Assembly (NCBI GenBank): GCA_020635055.1
Contig: JACKAN010000002.1
Location: forward strand, 62,001 to 126,000
DNA from: Pseudobdellovibrionaceae bacterium
Lineage (GTDB): Bacteria; Bdellovibrionota; Bdellovibrionia; Bdellovibrionales; UBA1609
Length of the DNA: 64,000 bases
Direction: 5' to 3'
The translations under genes and the position numbers were made by a program. Positions 37,542 to 48,400 of this stretch are shown here, piece after piece. Each line of letters opens with the position of its first letter. Position 1 is the stretch's first letter. Under the pieces are notes generated by a model, which ran no database searches, was not told where the DNA came from, and saw only the letters and a list, made by a program, of their open reading frames with translations.

Positions 37542-39041
37542 ATGTTTGAGTTGGAAGAAAACACGGACATCGGTGCCAGCATAAAAGTAATTGGCGTAGG
37601 CGGCGGCGGAAACAATGCTGTTCAAACGATGATTGAAGGTGGCTTAAACGGTGTTGAATTTATAGTTGCAAATACGGATAGACAAGCTCTAGGTGCCAAT
37701 AAAGCGGAAGTAAAAATTCAGCTAGGGCATGAGTTGACGAAAGGTCTTGGCGCTGGTGCTAATCCTGAAATCGGTAAAAGAGCAGCCATTGAATCCTATA
37801 ATGATATTGTAGAAAGAATCGAAGGCGCTGATATGGTTTTTGTAACTGCCGGAATGGGTGGTGGAACAGGAACTGGAGGCGCGCCTGTGGTAGCTCGCAT
37901 TGCCAAAGAATTAGGAGCTTTAACAATTGGTGTTGTGACGAAGCCTTTTATGTTTGAAGGTAAAAAAAGAAAACGTCATGCAGAAATGGGCATACAAGAG
38001 CTTAAAGAAAATGTAGATGCTCTGATTGTAATTCCCAATCAAAAATTGCTTTCGATTTCAAATGAACGAACTCCATTACTTGAAACTTTTAAAAAGGCGG
38101 ATTCAGTCTTATTACAAGCAGTAAAGGGAATTTCTGATCTAATTAATATTCGTGGTTTAATTAATTTAGATTTCGCTGATATTCGTACAGTGATGGCAGC
38201 AAAAGGTATGGCTATAATGGGATCGGGTATGGCAACTGGAGAAAACAGAGCCATTGAGGCTGCAACTCAAGCCATTTCTTCTCCACTGTTAGAAAATATT
38301 TCTATAGATGGTGCTACTGGAATTATCGTAAATGTTACTGGTGGTCCAGACTTATCCTTGATTGAAGTCAATGAAGCTTCTACGCTCATAACAGAGGCCG
38401 CACATGAAGATGCGGAAGTGATTTTTGGTGCTGTAATTGATGAAAATATGGGTGATGCCGTTAGTGTAACGGTCATAGCCACTGGCTTTGGAGATGAAAA
38501 TCAGAAGTTAGTAACGGATCAGTTGCTTAAGTTACAACAAATGGCCAATGTACAATTAAATAATGTACAAAATGATATTTTTGCTCAAATTAATCAGACA
38601 CAAATGACTCTTCATCAAGAAGTCGTTCAGAAAAACTCTCAGTTTGAAGAAGTGATAGAAGTTTTACAACCCATTGAAGACAAAGTAGTTAATAATGTAG
38701 AGGTTAAAAGAGAAACCGATTCTCCTAAACAAGTGGCTGAGGTAAATAAAATTTCACCACCAAACAATCAAAATCAGAGACCAAAACCAACTTCACCCTT
38801 AATAGATAAAATCAGTGATAGTGAAAGTATTTTACCAAGAGATATTTTATTGGCAAAGGCTAAGGCTTATAGGGAGAGTCAGCATTCTCATACTCATTCA
38901 TTTTCTGAACAGTTAACAATGAATGTAGATGAAGAACCTACGCCAGATATGCCATCCGCACCTTTTGACAATCAAAGTTTGGACGTACCTTCCTATTTAA
39001 GAAAGAAGTCAAATTCTTCTGATTCACAGAACATTGAGTGA
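37542..39041 (+). CDS. ftsZ: Cell division GTPase FtsZ
   Basis: FtsZ forms the division ring. The GTP loop GGGTGTG is at 106-112; the N-terminal VIGVGGGGNNAV and the T7 loop NLDFADIRTVM are intact. After the core (to about residue 320) comes a long, Gln/Asn-rich flexible linker of around 150 residues. The conserved C-terminal peptide is LDVPSYLRKK, which binds FtsA, followed by a short tail. The total of 499 residues is longer than most FtsZ because of the linker. A strong SD AGGAGGGG precedes it. It overlaps lpxH by 8 bp. Confidence 0.97.
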   Translation: MFELEENTDIGASIKVIGVGGGGNNAVQTMIEGGLNGVEFIVANTDRQALGANKAEVKIQLGHELTKGLGAGANPEIGKRAAIESYNDIVERIEGADMVFVTAGMGGGTGTGGAPVVARIAKELGALTIGVVTKPFMFEGKKRKRHAEMGIQELKENVDALIVIPNQKLLSISNERTPLLETFKKADSVLLQAVKGISDLINIRGLINLDFADIRTVMAAKGMAIMGSGMATGENRAIEAATQAISSPLLENISIDGATGIIVNVTGGPDLSLIEVNEASTLITEAAHEDAEVIFGAVIDENMGDAVSVTVIATGFGDENQKLVTDQLLKLQQMANVQLNNVQNDIFAQINQTQMTLHQEVVQKNSQFEEVIEVLQPIEDKVVNNVEVKRETDSPKQVAEVNKISPPNNQNQRPKPTSPLIDKISDSESILPRDILLAKAKAYRESQHSHTHSFSEQLTMNVDEEPTPDMPSAPFDNQSLDVPSYLRKKSNSSDSQNIE

Positions 39042-39786
39042 TAATTTAAAAGCATTTTTTATATCCGACTTGCATTTAGGCTCAGACAATGAGCCTAATT
39101 TTATTTTATTTGTAAATTGGTTAAAGAAATTAGAATTACAAAATGCGAGTCATTTATTCTTGATGGGTGATATTTTTGATTTATGGATTGAAAATCATAA
39201 ATATTTTAAAAATAAATATAAAATTATTATAGAAGAACTCCAAAGACTGCAAAATGGTGGTGTTCAAATATTTTACTTTGAAGGTAATCACGATCTCTAT
39301 TTAAAGAGTTTTTGGCAAGAAGAGTTGGGATTTCTCATATTTGAGCAGGTCGAATATATTAAGTTGGGACCTTGGTGTGTGCGTGCAGAGCATGGCGATC
39401 AGATAGATACCAAAGACTGGGGCTATTTGTTATTGAGGTGGTTTTTAAGGACTCAAATAATGAAGTGGGTAGCTAGCAACTTGCCTGAAAAATGGATAGT
39501 TAGAATTGGTGAATCTGCCAGTAAAAAAAGTCGGCATTATACTACTGAAATTAAATCTATAAGTGAAACCGAATCTCGTGAAAAGCTTCATCAACATGCC
39601 CATAAAGCCTATGTGGAGAAAGCCTTTGACTGGTTGATTTGTGGCCACACTCATATCAAAGAACAATATAGTTTTTTTAAAAATAACAAAGAAATTAAAG
39701 CCATTAACTTAGGTACATGGTTAAAAGAGCCTGTTTGTTTTGTTCTCACAAGCTCGGGTGGTTCTTTCCAGAAAATACAAAATTAA
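39034..39786 (+). CDS. lpxH: LpxH-type UDP-2,3-diacylglucosamine pyrophosphatase (metallophosphoesterase)
   Basis: LpxH cleaves UDP-2,3-diacylglucosamine to lipid X in lipid A synthesis. The five metallophosphoesterase motifs are in order: SDLHLGSD, GDIFDLW, GNHD, EHGDQ and CGHTH. Length (250) is right. The TTG 39034 start sits in the ftsZ end, and no strong SD is seen, so translation probably depends on ftsZ. The 3' end overlaps the convergent vWA lipoprotein gene by 4 bp. A generic metallophosphatase role cannot be excluded, but the DLW after GDIF favours LpxH. Confidence 0.85.
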   Translation: MSDNLKAFFISDLHLGSDNEPNFILFVNWLKKLELQNASHLFLMGDIFDLWIENHKYFKNKYKIIIEELQRLQNGGVQIFYFEGNHDLYLKSFWQEELGFLIFEQVEYIKLGPWCVRAEHGDQIDTKDWGYLLLRWFLRTQIMKWVASNLPEKWIVRIGESASKKSRHYTTEIKSISETESREKLHQHAHKAYVEKAFDWLICGHTHIKEQYSFFKNNKEIKAINLGTWLKEPVCFVLTSSGGSFQKIQN

Positions 39787-42560
39787 ATAGTTAATGGATT
39801 TGGTACAACGATATCAACATAGATAACTTCCGCGCTGTCCAAATCAATACCTTCTTTAATTGTTAATAAACCGTTCTCCCAAGAAAACTCATCTTCTTTT
39901 AGGGAATGAACGAGACCCTTATTATCAAGAATTTTAATACGATAAATCCATTCTTGGGCCTTTTCGTCGAGTGGCAATTTATACAGTCGACTTGCAGTAG
40001 TTACAATAAGATCGAAAACAAACTTCATAGCTTCTTCATAATCAGGCATACAAGCCGGGAATGTTTTCATACGTTTTGGACCAAGAGTCGCTGCCAACTC
40101 TTTAAATTTTTTACCTTCATAGACCACAGATTGTGAAGGTCCATAGTAATCTGCCAAATTTACCCCTTTGCAAGCCGTGCTTTCTTGAGAAGGATCATTT
40201 ATAAAGGCAGCAATAAAAAAGTTGCCACCATGGGCTTTCTTTAACATTTCAGTAACGCTACTCACAACTCCCTCTGAACTAATAAAACTATCGTTAATAA
40301 TATTAGAGGCAGCCCAATTGTACTCAATATATTCTGCGCCGCCTTTTATGCCTTTACTTCTACCATCGGCAAAGCGAGCCACGGAGCAAAATTTTAAAGG
40401 TTGATCCAATCCATAATCAACAACAGAGGCTGCATCAGGATAGGCCATTATACTAGATAAAGTAGGAGCAGGGTCGTTGGAATTAGCCCCACAAATGGCA
40501 CCATTTTTAGAATTAAATGAGATATTGGCCTTAGCATTTTTGTCGTAATAAACTTTTTGACAAGAGTGTAAGTTGGCCTTTCCTAAACTAGTGAATTCAG
40601 ATTCAGAACAACTCCTGATTTCATTGGCCGGGGAAGCCCAAGGATCCAACTTAATATCTGAACCAACTATACTTTGTTCACCACCTTTTCGGTGAACACA
40701 CTGATAGGTACAAGCTAAGTCGGCATCATTCACTGTGGGATTTGAAATTCCGTTGGCTTGCAGTAGCAGTTTCAACTTGTTTTTGGCAATAGTTTTTTCT
40801 CCTGCATTACATGATAACTCCACAGTCGCATCGTTATCACCGATGGACTTTCCGTCACAAAGTTGGTTTGCAGTTAATCTTTTCACTCCTTCAGTACTGC
40901 TATTTAAAGTTGTTCTAAGTTCATTAACTGAACAATAATCATTGCAAGAAATTAAAGTGCTGTCTATAGAGCCCCAACCAGCAGTTGAAATCTGGGCACT
41001 TTTAACAGCGGCCGAGCATGATGATACACTAGCAGCACAAACTCCAAAGGATTTTGAAGTGTCATTATTTGTGAGTGTACTTGTAAATCCAATATTAGAA
41101 AGATTGCCATCAGAGGCGTAAGTCAATTGACAATCTAGAAAATCACTGCCGTCTACGCCGGTAGCATTGTAATTTCTTCTACTAGATACCCAGGATTGAC
41201 ATCCACTATTATAGCCGGCAAGTGAAGCGCTGGTAACAGAGGCTGGATAAGTGATATTGTTTGCATCAACGGCAACATTTGAAGTGTCGATCCAATCATA
41301 AAGCCAATTTGTATTTCCATTATTACATTTTACTTCACAACTACCTGGTACTAAATCCAAATAGCTGGGTGCTACATTTGCATTAAAATAATTAAGATCT
41401 GTTCCCGTGCAAGCTTTGTATGTTGTTGATGCCCCTGAACAAGCTCCTATAGCCGCGGGTTTTCCATTATGGTTGACTTCACTGGTTTGCAAATTATAAA
41501 TAGGAACACCATCATTTTCACCCACTTTTACATTTCTTTGATACTTAAACTGCCATGAATTTTGCTTTAGATAATGACGGGCGAGTCTGCGTGCAGTTTT
41601 ATGAGAAATTTGAATTGTGTTCGTTTTTAATTTGTTATTTGTTAAGTTAAAAACGAATTGCTCTTTTTCTGTATAAGACTGCTTGTATACTAAACGAGAC
41701 CATTTTTCATCTTTGTAACTAACACTGTAAGCAAAAGTACAAGCGGGATCAGTATCGTCACATTCAATACTGGCACCAGTTCTAGGTGTAGAGGTTCTGT
41801 CCCATCTTTGACCTTCGGAGCGCAAACAATTATCAATAGTTGATTGATCGTCTTCATTTGTGGCTAATATATATGTGTGGAAATCACTAGAATCTTTATA
41901 AGCATCAATATTTCTAATTAATGAGCATAATGTCACTTCCGTTTGTGATCCACTCACATCAATTTTAGCTATTTCATTATATACATCATTTTGGAAGGAT
42001 TTAAATTGAATGTCATTCATTTGCGCTGAAAAAGGAATACTTCTGAATGGCGAAAAATTAACAAAGCGTGTCCATTTTTCATAAGTGCTAAAAATGGGAT
42101 TTCCACTATTATCAAAATCATTCTTATAGTCTATTAAGTCAGTATCCGTAAAGTTTGTAGAGGGAACGAGACTGCCTTTATCGTTTTGAATTTTATAGTA
42201 ATTTATAGTGTCTCGATTGCGTGCGGGGTGATTAAGCTCCTGAGTAGTTGAGTACAGATTTACTGTTCCACTAAATCCCTTTAAAGCACTGGTTGTAGAG
42301 CTTACGGCAGTTTTCACTTGTCCCTGAATTTTAGTCATACTGTTGGAATTATCGAGTACAGTTGTTACATCTATATTAGGTCGATTCTCATTAAATTTTG
42401 GACTGAAAGAAATTTGCCGAAGAGTGCCATCAATTCCGGCTTTTTGTAGTTCGTCTGTGGTTTCAAAGTTCACATCAGAACAATTTTGAAAAGTGGTAAT
42501 GACTGTTACCAAAAAAGCAAATACCATAATTGGTATATATAAACGTTTTCGAGCAAACAT
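39783..42560 (-). CDS. Large Cys-rich vWA-like lipoprotein of unknown function
   Basis: A 925-residue exported protein. The signal peptide ends in QNC, a lipobox-like site with Cys27. Residues 65-80 (TTVLDNSNSMTKI) hold a DxSxS metal-site motif of von Willebrand A domains, and helical and strand segments downstream fit that fold. The middle is Cys-rich (25 cysteines in all), as pairs such as CEVKC and CNDYC, suggesting many disulfides. The last 130 residues contain a second folded region. It is monocistronic with GGGGGAA before the ATG. A role in adhesion or surface binding is plausible but not shown. Confidence 0.7.
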   Translation of the reverse strand: MFARKRLYIPIMVFAFLVTVITTFQNCSDVNFETTDELQKAGIDGTLRQISFSPKFNENRPNIDVTTVLDNSNSMTKIQGQVKTAVSSTTSALKGFSGTVNLYSTTQELNHPARNRDTINYYKIQNDKGSLVPSTNFTDTDLIDYKNDFDNSGNPIFSTYEKWTRFVNFSPFRSIPFSAQMNDIQFKSFQNDVYNEIAKIDVSGSQTEVTLCSLIRNIDAYKDSSDFHTYILATNEDDQSTIDNCLRSEGQRWDRTSTPRTGASIECDDTDPACTFAYSVSYKDEKWSRLVYKQSYTEKEQFVFNLTNNKLKTNTIQISHKTARRLARHYLKQNSWQFKYQRNVKVGENDGVPIYNLQTSEVNHNGKPAAIGACSGASTTYKACTGTDLNYFNANVAPSYLDLVPGSCEVKCNNGNTNWLYDWIDTSNVAVDANNITYPASVTSASLAGYNSGCQSWVSSRRNYNATGVDGSDFLDCQLTYASDGNLSNIGFTSTLTNNDTSKSFGVCAASVSSCSAAVKSAQISTAGWGSIDSTLISCNDYCSVNELRTTLNSSTEGVKRLTANQLCDGKSIGDNDATVELSCNAGEKTIAKNKLKLLLQANGISNPTVNDADLACTYQCVHRKGGEQSIVGSDIKLDPWASPANEIRSCSESEFTSLGKANLHSCQKVYYDKNAKANISFNSKNGAICGANSNDPAPTLSSIMAYPDAASVVDYGLDQPLKFCSVARFADGRSKGIKGGAEYIEYNWAASNIINDSFISSEGVVSSVTEMLKKAHGGNFFIAAFINDPSQESTACKGVNLADYYGPSQSVVYEGKKFKELAATLGPKRMKTFPACMPDYEEAMKFVFDLIVTTASRLYKLPLDEKAQEWIYRIKILDNKGLVHSLKEDEFSWENGLLTIKEGIDLDSAEVIYVDIVVPNPLTI

Positions 42561-42604
42561 ATGTTTCCCCCATATCCCATTATTAACTCATCTACTTGTT
42601 ACAA

Positions 42605-42633
42605 ATTATACAGAAGAATAACTTTTATATAAA
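42605..42633 (-). promoter_or_regulatory. Possible promoter of the vWA lipoprotein gene
   Basis: On the minus strand: TTTATA (-35, 4/6), 17 bases, TATAAT (perfect -10, 42605-42610), ending 44 bases before the ATG at 42560. The region is A/T-rich, so chance matches are likely. Confidence 0.4.
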
Positions 42634-42692
42634 TGTATTAAATATATTCGTATCAATATGAATCGTTAATTATTATAATTAATTAATTTTTT

Positions 42693-42722
42693 TTGAATGT
42701 AACAGTATGGCAACACTATTAT
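42693..42722 (+). promoter_or_regulatory. Sigma70-type promoter of the AsmA-like operon
   Basis: TTGAAT (42693-42698), 18 bases, TATTAT (42717-42722), giving a start near 42729 and a leader of about 24 bases to ATG 42753. The predicted -35 occupies an upstream in-frame TTG, which argues against that codon as a start. Confidence 0.5.
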
Positions 42723-42752
42723 TTATATTGTTACTTAAGGATACTCTTACAT

Positions 42753-45179
42753 ATGAAAAAGGCACTTAAGATTGCAGGATTTCTTCTAGTTTTTATTGTT
42801 TTATCCACTACAGCAATAGGTATCCTTGCAGTCAATTATCTGCAATCTGAAAAGGGCTTGCAAAACATAATGCAATATGCAGAAAAGCCATTACGAGATC
42901 ACGGCCTAGAAATCAGTTTTGCTGAAGGAAGTTTAAAGCTTATTTCTGGATTAAAAATTAGTAACTTTCAAGTAAATATTAAGAAGGAAGACTTCAGGGC
43001 ACAAATAAAAATACCTCTTGTTGATCTAAATTGGAAAATCCACCCTTTTTCAAGAACGTTAAATCTAACTAAGTTCTATTTGATTGAGCCGAACATAAAT
43101 GCGCAAGTGAGTTTATCAGAAGGAGTTAATAAGCCTGAAAAAGAAATAAATAAAGAAACATTTGCAGGGTTTTCTATACAAAAAAAATTCGTAGAACTTC
43201 CTTTTGAATTGAGTATAGAAGACTGGGTTATTAAAAATTTAAAAGCTCAAATTGAGATCCTGCAAGGACGTGAAACTACCAATATTAATGTTTCAGAGTT
43301 CACTCATAGACTTAAGTTAAATGTAAATAATAAAGGTATAGGTTTAGAACAAGAACTTAAGGTGGATCAAGAGACTTATTTAAAGAGTCAAAAAATGAAA
43401 GTTCTATTAAAAGGAGAACATAAACTAGATGCTTTTTTAAAATTTGAAAAAGATCTAGCAAAATTTACTTTTAATGATTTTAATTTAGCATTTGATTTAG
43501 ATTCAATAGACACTCCACCCCAAATACCTCCAAAAATGAGTTTAAGTGGCTCACTTATTGAAGATCAAAGGATCTTGTTTCAACTTAAAATGGATAGATT
43601 TAAAATGGGAGATCTAAAGCCCACTACATTCAGCTCCAGTTTAGATTTTTCACTGGAACAAGCTTTGGATAATTTTGTTTTTCACACAGAAGTGCAAATG
43701 TATTTACAAAAAATTGCAGATTTCAATACATACTTTAACTTTAATAATTTAAAGACTAAGATCGTTGGCAATTTGTGGCTTCCTCAAGAGTTTTTGAAAA
43801 AAGAAACTGGTTTAAGCCCTTTGAAATTGGAACTGGAATCAGATAAAGACGTCTATCAGTGGCAAGCTAAATTAGAACTAGAAAAATTAATTTTAAAACC
43901 ATGGGATTTAGAAGAACTTAATATTGCTGCTCAAATAAGCTTGCCTAAAAAAAAGAATGATGAGTTAACACTAAATGTAGATACAAAAATTAAACAGATA
44001 AAATTAGATAAGTTTAGATTCCCATTAACAAGTAAAGTAGGTTTGAAAGTATCGAACATAGATACGGCTCAAGCCTTTCACCTTGAAGGAGAACTGCTTA
44101 CAGGATCAGAAGAATCATCTTTTAAGCCCCCTTTGGATTTTCAATTTATTTTGATAGGCGAAAAGTTAGGTGATGACTTAATTAATATTGAAAAGCTACA
44201 AATGAGCCTTAACAAAACTCTTTTTAACTCTTATTTTTCTGGAAATTCAAATTTAAAAGCTGGATTGGCTGAATTTAAAGGAAGCATAGAATTAGATTGG
44301 CCCAAAAATTACCCAAACATCTTTGATTTAGGTTTTCAAGGGAAATTAAAAATCCCGATGGAATTAGCTCTTGCTAAACATAAGAACTTATCCCTACAAA
44401 CAGCTTTCACATTTAAAGATTTTAGTGTCAAAAAAGAGAACATTGAAATTATTGAATTAAACGGAAAAATCCCGATCAATGAAGACTTAGTAATTGAAAA
44501 TAACTACTTTAAATTTTCACATTTATTAAAACAGAACGCTTTTGAAAGAGTCACTTTTAGTAAGATTCTCCCTTTTTTAACTTCTATTGAATCATTGCGA
44601 GTTAAAAAGATTAAAGTCGATGAAAAATACTATGGTCCCTTTGTTGGTTATGTAAGTATGAATCAAAATCTAGTTACAATTAATAAGTTTGATCTCAGTT
44701 TGTCTAAGTCTGCTATTTCTGGGGAGTCTTTTTTAGATTTTCAACCTTCACAACTGAGTTTTGGCTTATTGACACGATTTTCACAGTTGAATCTTGGTGA
44801 TGTCCTACCCAAAAAATTCCTTAACAATGTTCAAAACAGTGCGCCCATGAATGGCAGAACAAATTTAGTGTATAATTTAAACAAAAACTATATTAATGGT
44901 AGATTAGATATTACTGACATAAGTGCAAATCAATTGATTGCCATTTTAAATATTCTTGATATCGAGTATAAAGATGATAGTTTGAACAATGTTAGAAATT
45001 ATTTAAATTATGCCTACCCTACATATGTAGGGCTTGAGTTTCAACACAACTACTTAGATATAGATATGACAACAAATCTTTTTAAGATACCCACAGTTAA
45101 ATCTGTACCCATTGGCACACAGCTTAATGATTTTTCAAAGTTGTTTACTGAAAAAATAAAGGAGATTCCTATAAGATGA
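42753..45179 (+). CDS. AsmA-like envelope protein of unknown function
   Basis: 808 residues from ATG 42753. A short cytoplasmic end and one TM helix (IAGFLLVFIVLSTTAIGIL) are followed by a long beta-rich periplasmic domain built of short strands (LISGLKISNFQVNI, KIPLVDLNWKIHPF). This is the look of AsmA/TamB-type repeating beta-groove proteins, which act in lipid or outer-membrane protein traffic. It is shorter than TamB, and DUF490-type C-terminal motifs are not seen. It is coupled to the next two genes by ATGA overlaps. Specific cargo is unknown. Confidence 0.72.
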   Translation: MKKALKIAGFLLVFIVLSTTAIGILAVNYLQSEKGLQNIMQYAEKPLRDHGLEISFAEGSLKLISGLKISNFQVNIKKEDFRAQIKIPLVDLNWKIHPFSRTLNLTKFYLIEPNINAQVSLSEGVNKPEKEINKETFAGFSIQKKFVELPFELSIEDWVIKNLKAQIEILQGRETTNINVSEFTHRLKLNVNNKGIGLEQELKVDQETYLKSQKMKVLLKGEHKLDAFLKFEKDLAKFTFNDFNLAFDLDSIDTPPQIPPKMSLSGSLIEDQRILFQLKMDRFKMGDLKPTTFSSSLDFSLEQALDNFVFHTEVQMYLQKIADFNTYFNFNNLKTKIVGNLWLPQEFLKKETGLSPLKLELESDKDVYQWQAKLELEKLILKPWDLEELNIAAQISLPKKKNDELTLNVDTKIKQIKLDKFRFPLTSKVGLKVSNIDTAQAFHLEGELLTGSEESSFKPPLDFQFILIGEKLGDDLINIEKLQMSLNKTLFNSYFSGNSNLKAGLAEFKGSIELDWPKNYPNIFDLGFQGKLKIPMELALAKHKNLSLQTAFTFKDFSVKKENIEIIELNGKIPINEDLVIENNYFKFSHLLKQNAFERVTFSKILPFLTSIESLRVKKIKVDEKYYGPFVGYVSMNQNLVTINKFDLSLSKSAISGESFLDFQPSQLSFGLLTRFSQLNLGDVLPKKFLNNVQNSAPMNGRTNLVYNLNKNYINGRLDITDISANQLIAILNILDIEYKDDSLNNVRNYLNYAYPTYVGLEFQHNYLDIDMTTNLFKIPTVKSVPIGTQLNDFSKLFTEKIKEIPIR

Positions 45180-45418
45180 AAAATATTTTATTTATTATTT
45201 TAAACTTTTTAATTGCAGGCTGTGTCAGCCCACAAATATATATTATCGACCGACAAAGTGTTATGGAAGCAGAAGCGGGTGGAGAGTGGCCTGAATTAGA
45301 TATTCAATTATTAAATGTTGGGCAGAAGGCGGGACCTACTTTTTTTGCAAAAACTACAGATAAGAAAAAACAAAGAAAACTACAGAATGTCTTAAATGGT
45401 GAGTTGGCTGAAAAATGA
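45176..45418 (+). CDS. Small lipoprotein
   Basis: 80 residues; signal peptide with lipobox LIAGC (Cys16). The mature chain is short and hydrophilic, with a Lys-rich end (KKKQRKLQNVL). No family is recognised. It starts in the stop codon of the AsmA-like gene and its own stop overlaps the start of the 1169-residue gene, so all three are translated together. It may bridge the two larger partners, which is inference. Confidence 0.72.
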   Translation: MKNILFIILNFLIAGCVSPQIYIIDRQSVMEAEAGGEWPELDIQLLNVGQKAGPTFFAKTTDKKKQRKLQNVLNGELAEK

Positions 45419-48400
45419 AAAAATATTTTTGTTTTTTAATTTTTACTCTAACACCCTTAGTGCACGCAGATACAATTGTAAAAAAAAGACTGAATGAACT
45501 TCCCAAACTGGTTCAACCTAAAAAATTAACTGTTGGTCCTGACGACAATTACCAAGTGGATGTAAGCAAAAGTGAAAACCTAATGGTGTTCACAAGAAAA
45601 TCTCATTTATCCTCCCGTCTTTATTTACAATCACCAAATGATGATATTGAAAGACAAATATTAGATGACACAGCCGATGCTAACAGTGCCGTTTTTAGTC
45701 CCTCAGACAATAAATTGGCATTTGTCTATTACAAAACGGCATCTCGGGGAGATTTGTGTTTAATAGATTTGAAGGCTACAAGAAATAACCCAGAGTGTTT
45801 TCAATTGAAAGGAGAAATTGAATCTCCGCAATGGGTAAATTCAGAGCAAATAGTTTATGTTAGCAAAGAATTCACCGAAGAGAAATCGTCTTTGTTTATA
45901 ATAAATATTAATTCTAAAAAGAGTGAACTTATAGATAAAGGTATAATTTGGTCACCGGCCGTTCAACCAGGGGGAGAGTATTTAGCTTATAACAAAAGAA
46001 GGAACAATAGCTCTCATTTAGTTCTAAGAAAATTAAATCAAGATAAGGTTTGGGAAATCAAAGTGGACCTACCTGGAATTTCTGGTTTTCCTGAGTTTTC
46101 TACAGATGGTCAATGGCTCTATTTTAGTCACTATTTCAGTGATACGGATGCTGATCAAAAGATCGATGCCAATGATAACAGTGTTATTTTTAGACTCAAT
46201 CTTAAACAGGTTTTTGCAAACACACTGGTTGTTCCCCAGCAAATCACTTCGGGGGAACAAAATTGCAGCTTCCCTAAGCTGAGAAATAACCACTTGTTTG
46301 TTACCTGTGACTTTGAAGGATCTTTGGATGTCTATCGACTTCCCATCACTGGTGTCATTCCACCGGATTGGAATGCAACAATGTTAAATGAAGCACATCA
46401 GAGTTCAAGGAACTACAACCAACGAATTTTGTTGTTAAATCATTTATTGTATAAGGGTTTTATAACTAGTGGTGAGCTTTATTCATTAAAACTTTTTAGT
46501 GATTTTATGTTGAATGATGATGCTTTAGCTGCCAAATATTATTTAAATAATCTTAAAATTACAGCAACACCCTCAGAAAAATTAATTTGGAATGAGGTGG
46601 ATCTCTATTTGCAAGCTAGAGTTCTTAAAAAAGCACAGAAAAATAATGAAATCACAAAGGAATTCGCCAAAAAACTGAATTTCTTTATTGAGAAATTCAA
46701 AAAAAGTAAAACATCTACAGCAAAGTTTGCAGAGCTTTTACTCTATACATTTCTTAACAATTATAATTTAGCTTTTATGGGTGTTAAAAGAATTCAAGGT
46801 TTAAGTTATTCAGGGATAAATCAGTATCTTTATGCTGCCCTTACTCAAACATTAGTAAACAATAAGAATCTATCTATCCAAGATGTGTTTAATTTGTATA
46901 GACCCTTACTTTTAGCTGATCGAATTAGCAAAGAATCGCGACTTTACTATGCCTATAATTACCTATCCAGCCTGCAAGAAAAATTCACTAATCAAGAAAG
47001 AAGGATGGTTTTAAGGGAACAAGTAACATTGTTAAAAAAATACTCTTATTTAGAGTCTTTATTTGAAGCGGAAATAATAGCTATTCGAATTATTTTAGAA
47101 AAAAATGATAAATTAAAAGATAAAATTTATCCCGAGCTAGATAAATTAATGAGTCTTACAAGAGATGATTATTTTTTAAGAAAAGCTTTATATATAAGAG
47201 CAATAGATAATTTCGTTGAAGAGAATCAAGTGAAATACTTAACCTATGTGGCAACAACATGGCTTAAATATACACAAAAATCAGAAACAGAATTTATATA
47301 TGCTCGAGAGGTCTATGTAGACAAAGTGTTATCACGTGCTTATAAAAATATTGGAGATGGACAACATTATTATGCTGCCAATAATTTTTATGGCTCATTA
47401 AGCCTTACCGACGATTTGGAATCACATTATAGTTATATTCTTTCAATGAAAAATAGCGGAAAGAGTGATTTATTAAAAAAACAATATGATAATTTAGTTA
47501 AACGAGAATTTCTGGACGAAAATATCCATTATGTGAATTCCATCATTGAATTGACAAGCTTAAATGCTGAAAAAGATTTATCTACTCAATCACAATTGTA
47601 TAATAAAATCTTAGAGAATTTACTAAAGATGAAAGAGTCCTACTCTTCTCCTGTTTACCAGTTGCTATTAGGTTATGTTTATTTAAAACAAACAGAACTC
47701 AGTATAAACAGGTTTTCTTTCAATCAAGAATTAGCAAAGTTGTCCCATAAACATTTAATGTTGGCTTACGATTTGGGCAGAGACAATTTGCGTATTAAAG
47801 CCTCGGCACTTTCGGATTTGGCATATTTGCACTATCATACGCGAAATTGGGGGCTGTCGAGAAGATTTTTCGAACTGCGAGAACCTTTGGGCTTTGTGAA
47901 CAATGAACAAGAGTTTGCACATTATTGGTTTTATAGTCGCGTATCTTTTTATCAGTCTGATTATGTTGGAGCCATTGAATTATGCAAAAAGTTGTTAAAT
48001 ATTAAAGTTCCAAACAAAAACTATGAAGCTGAAATCCTTCAAAGCTTGGCATTATATCAATTGGCTCAAGGGGATTATATTAATTCTGAAATTAATTATG
48101 ATATTTACTTAAAAAAGTTTCCAAAAGAATCTTTATGGAACCGAAGTAAAAGTGAGTTGGGCTTGGGATTTTCACGTTTTAAACTATTAAAAGAAAGATC
48201 AAAGAATCACAGTGAAACGACACTTTTAGCAAAAGCCCTTGAAAATTTTAACAATGTAATAGAAAGCTCAAAGAAGTTAACTTTTATTAAGTCTGGTAAT
48301 AATATAAAAATGGATCAATCTCCACAACGACTTATATATTTAGCCCAGGGCTACAAGGCTCAATTATTAGAAGGAGGAGCTGCTGTAGAAGCCAAATTAA

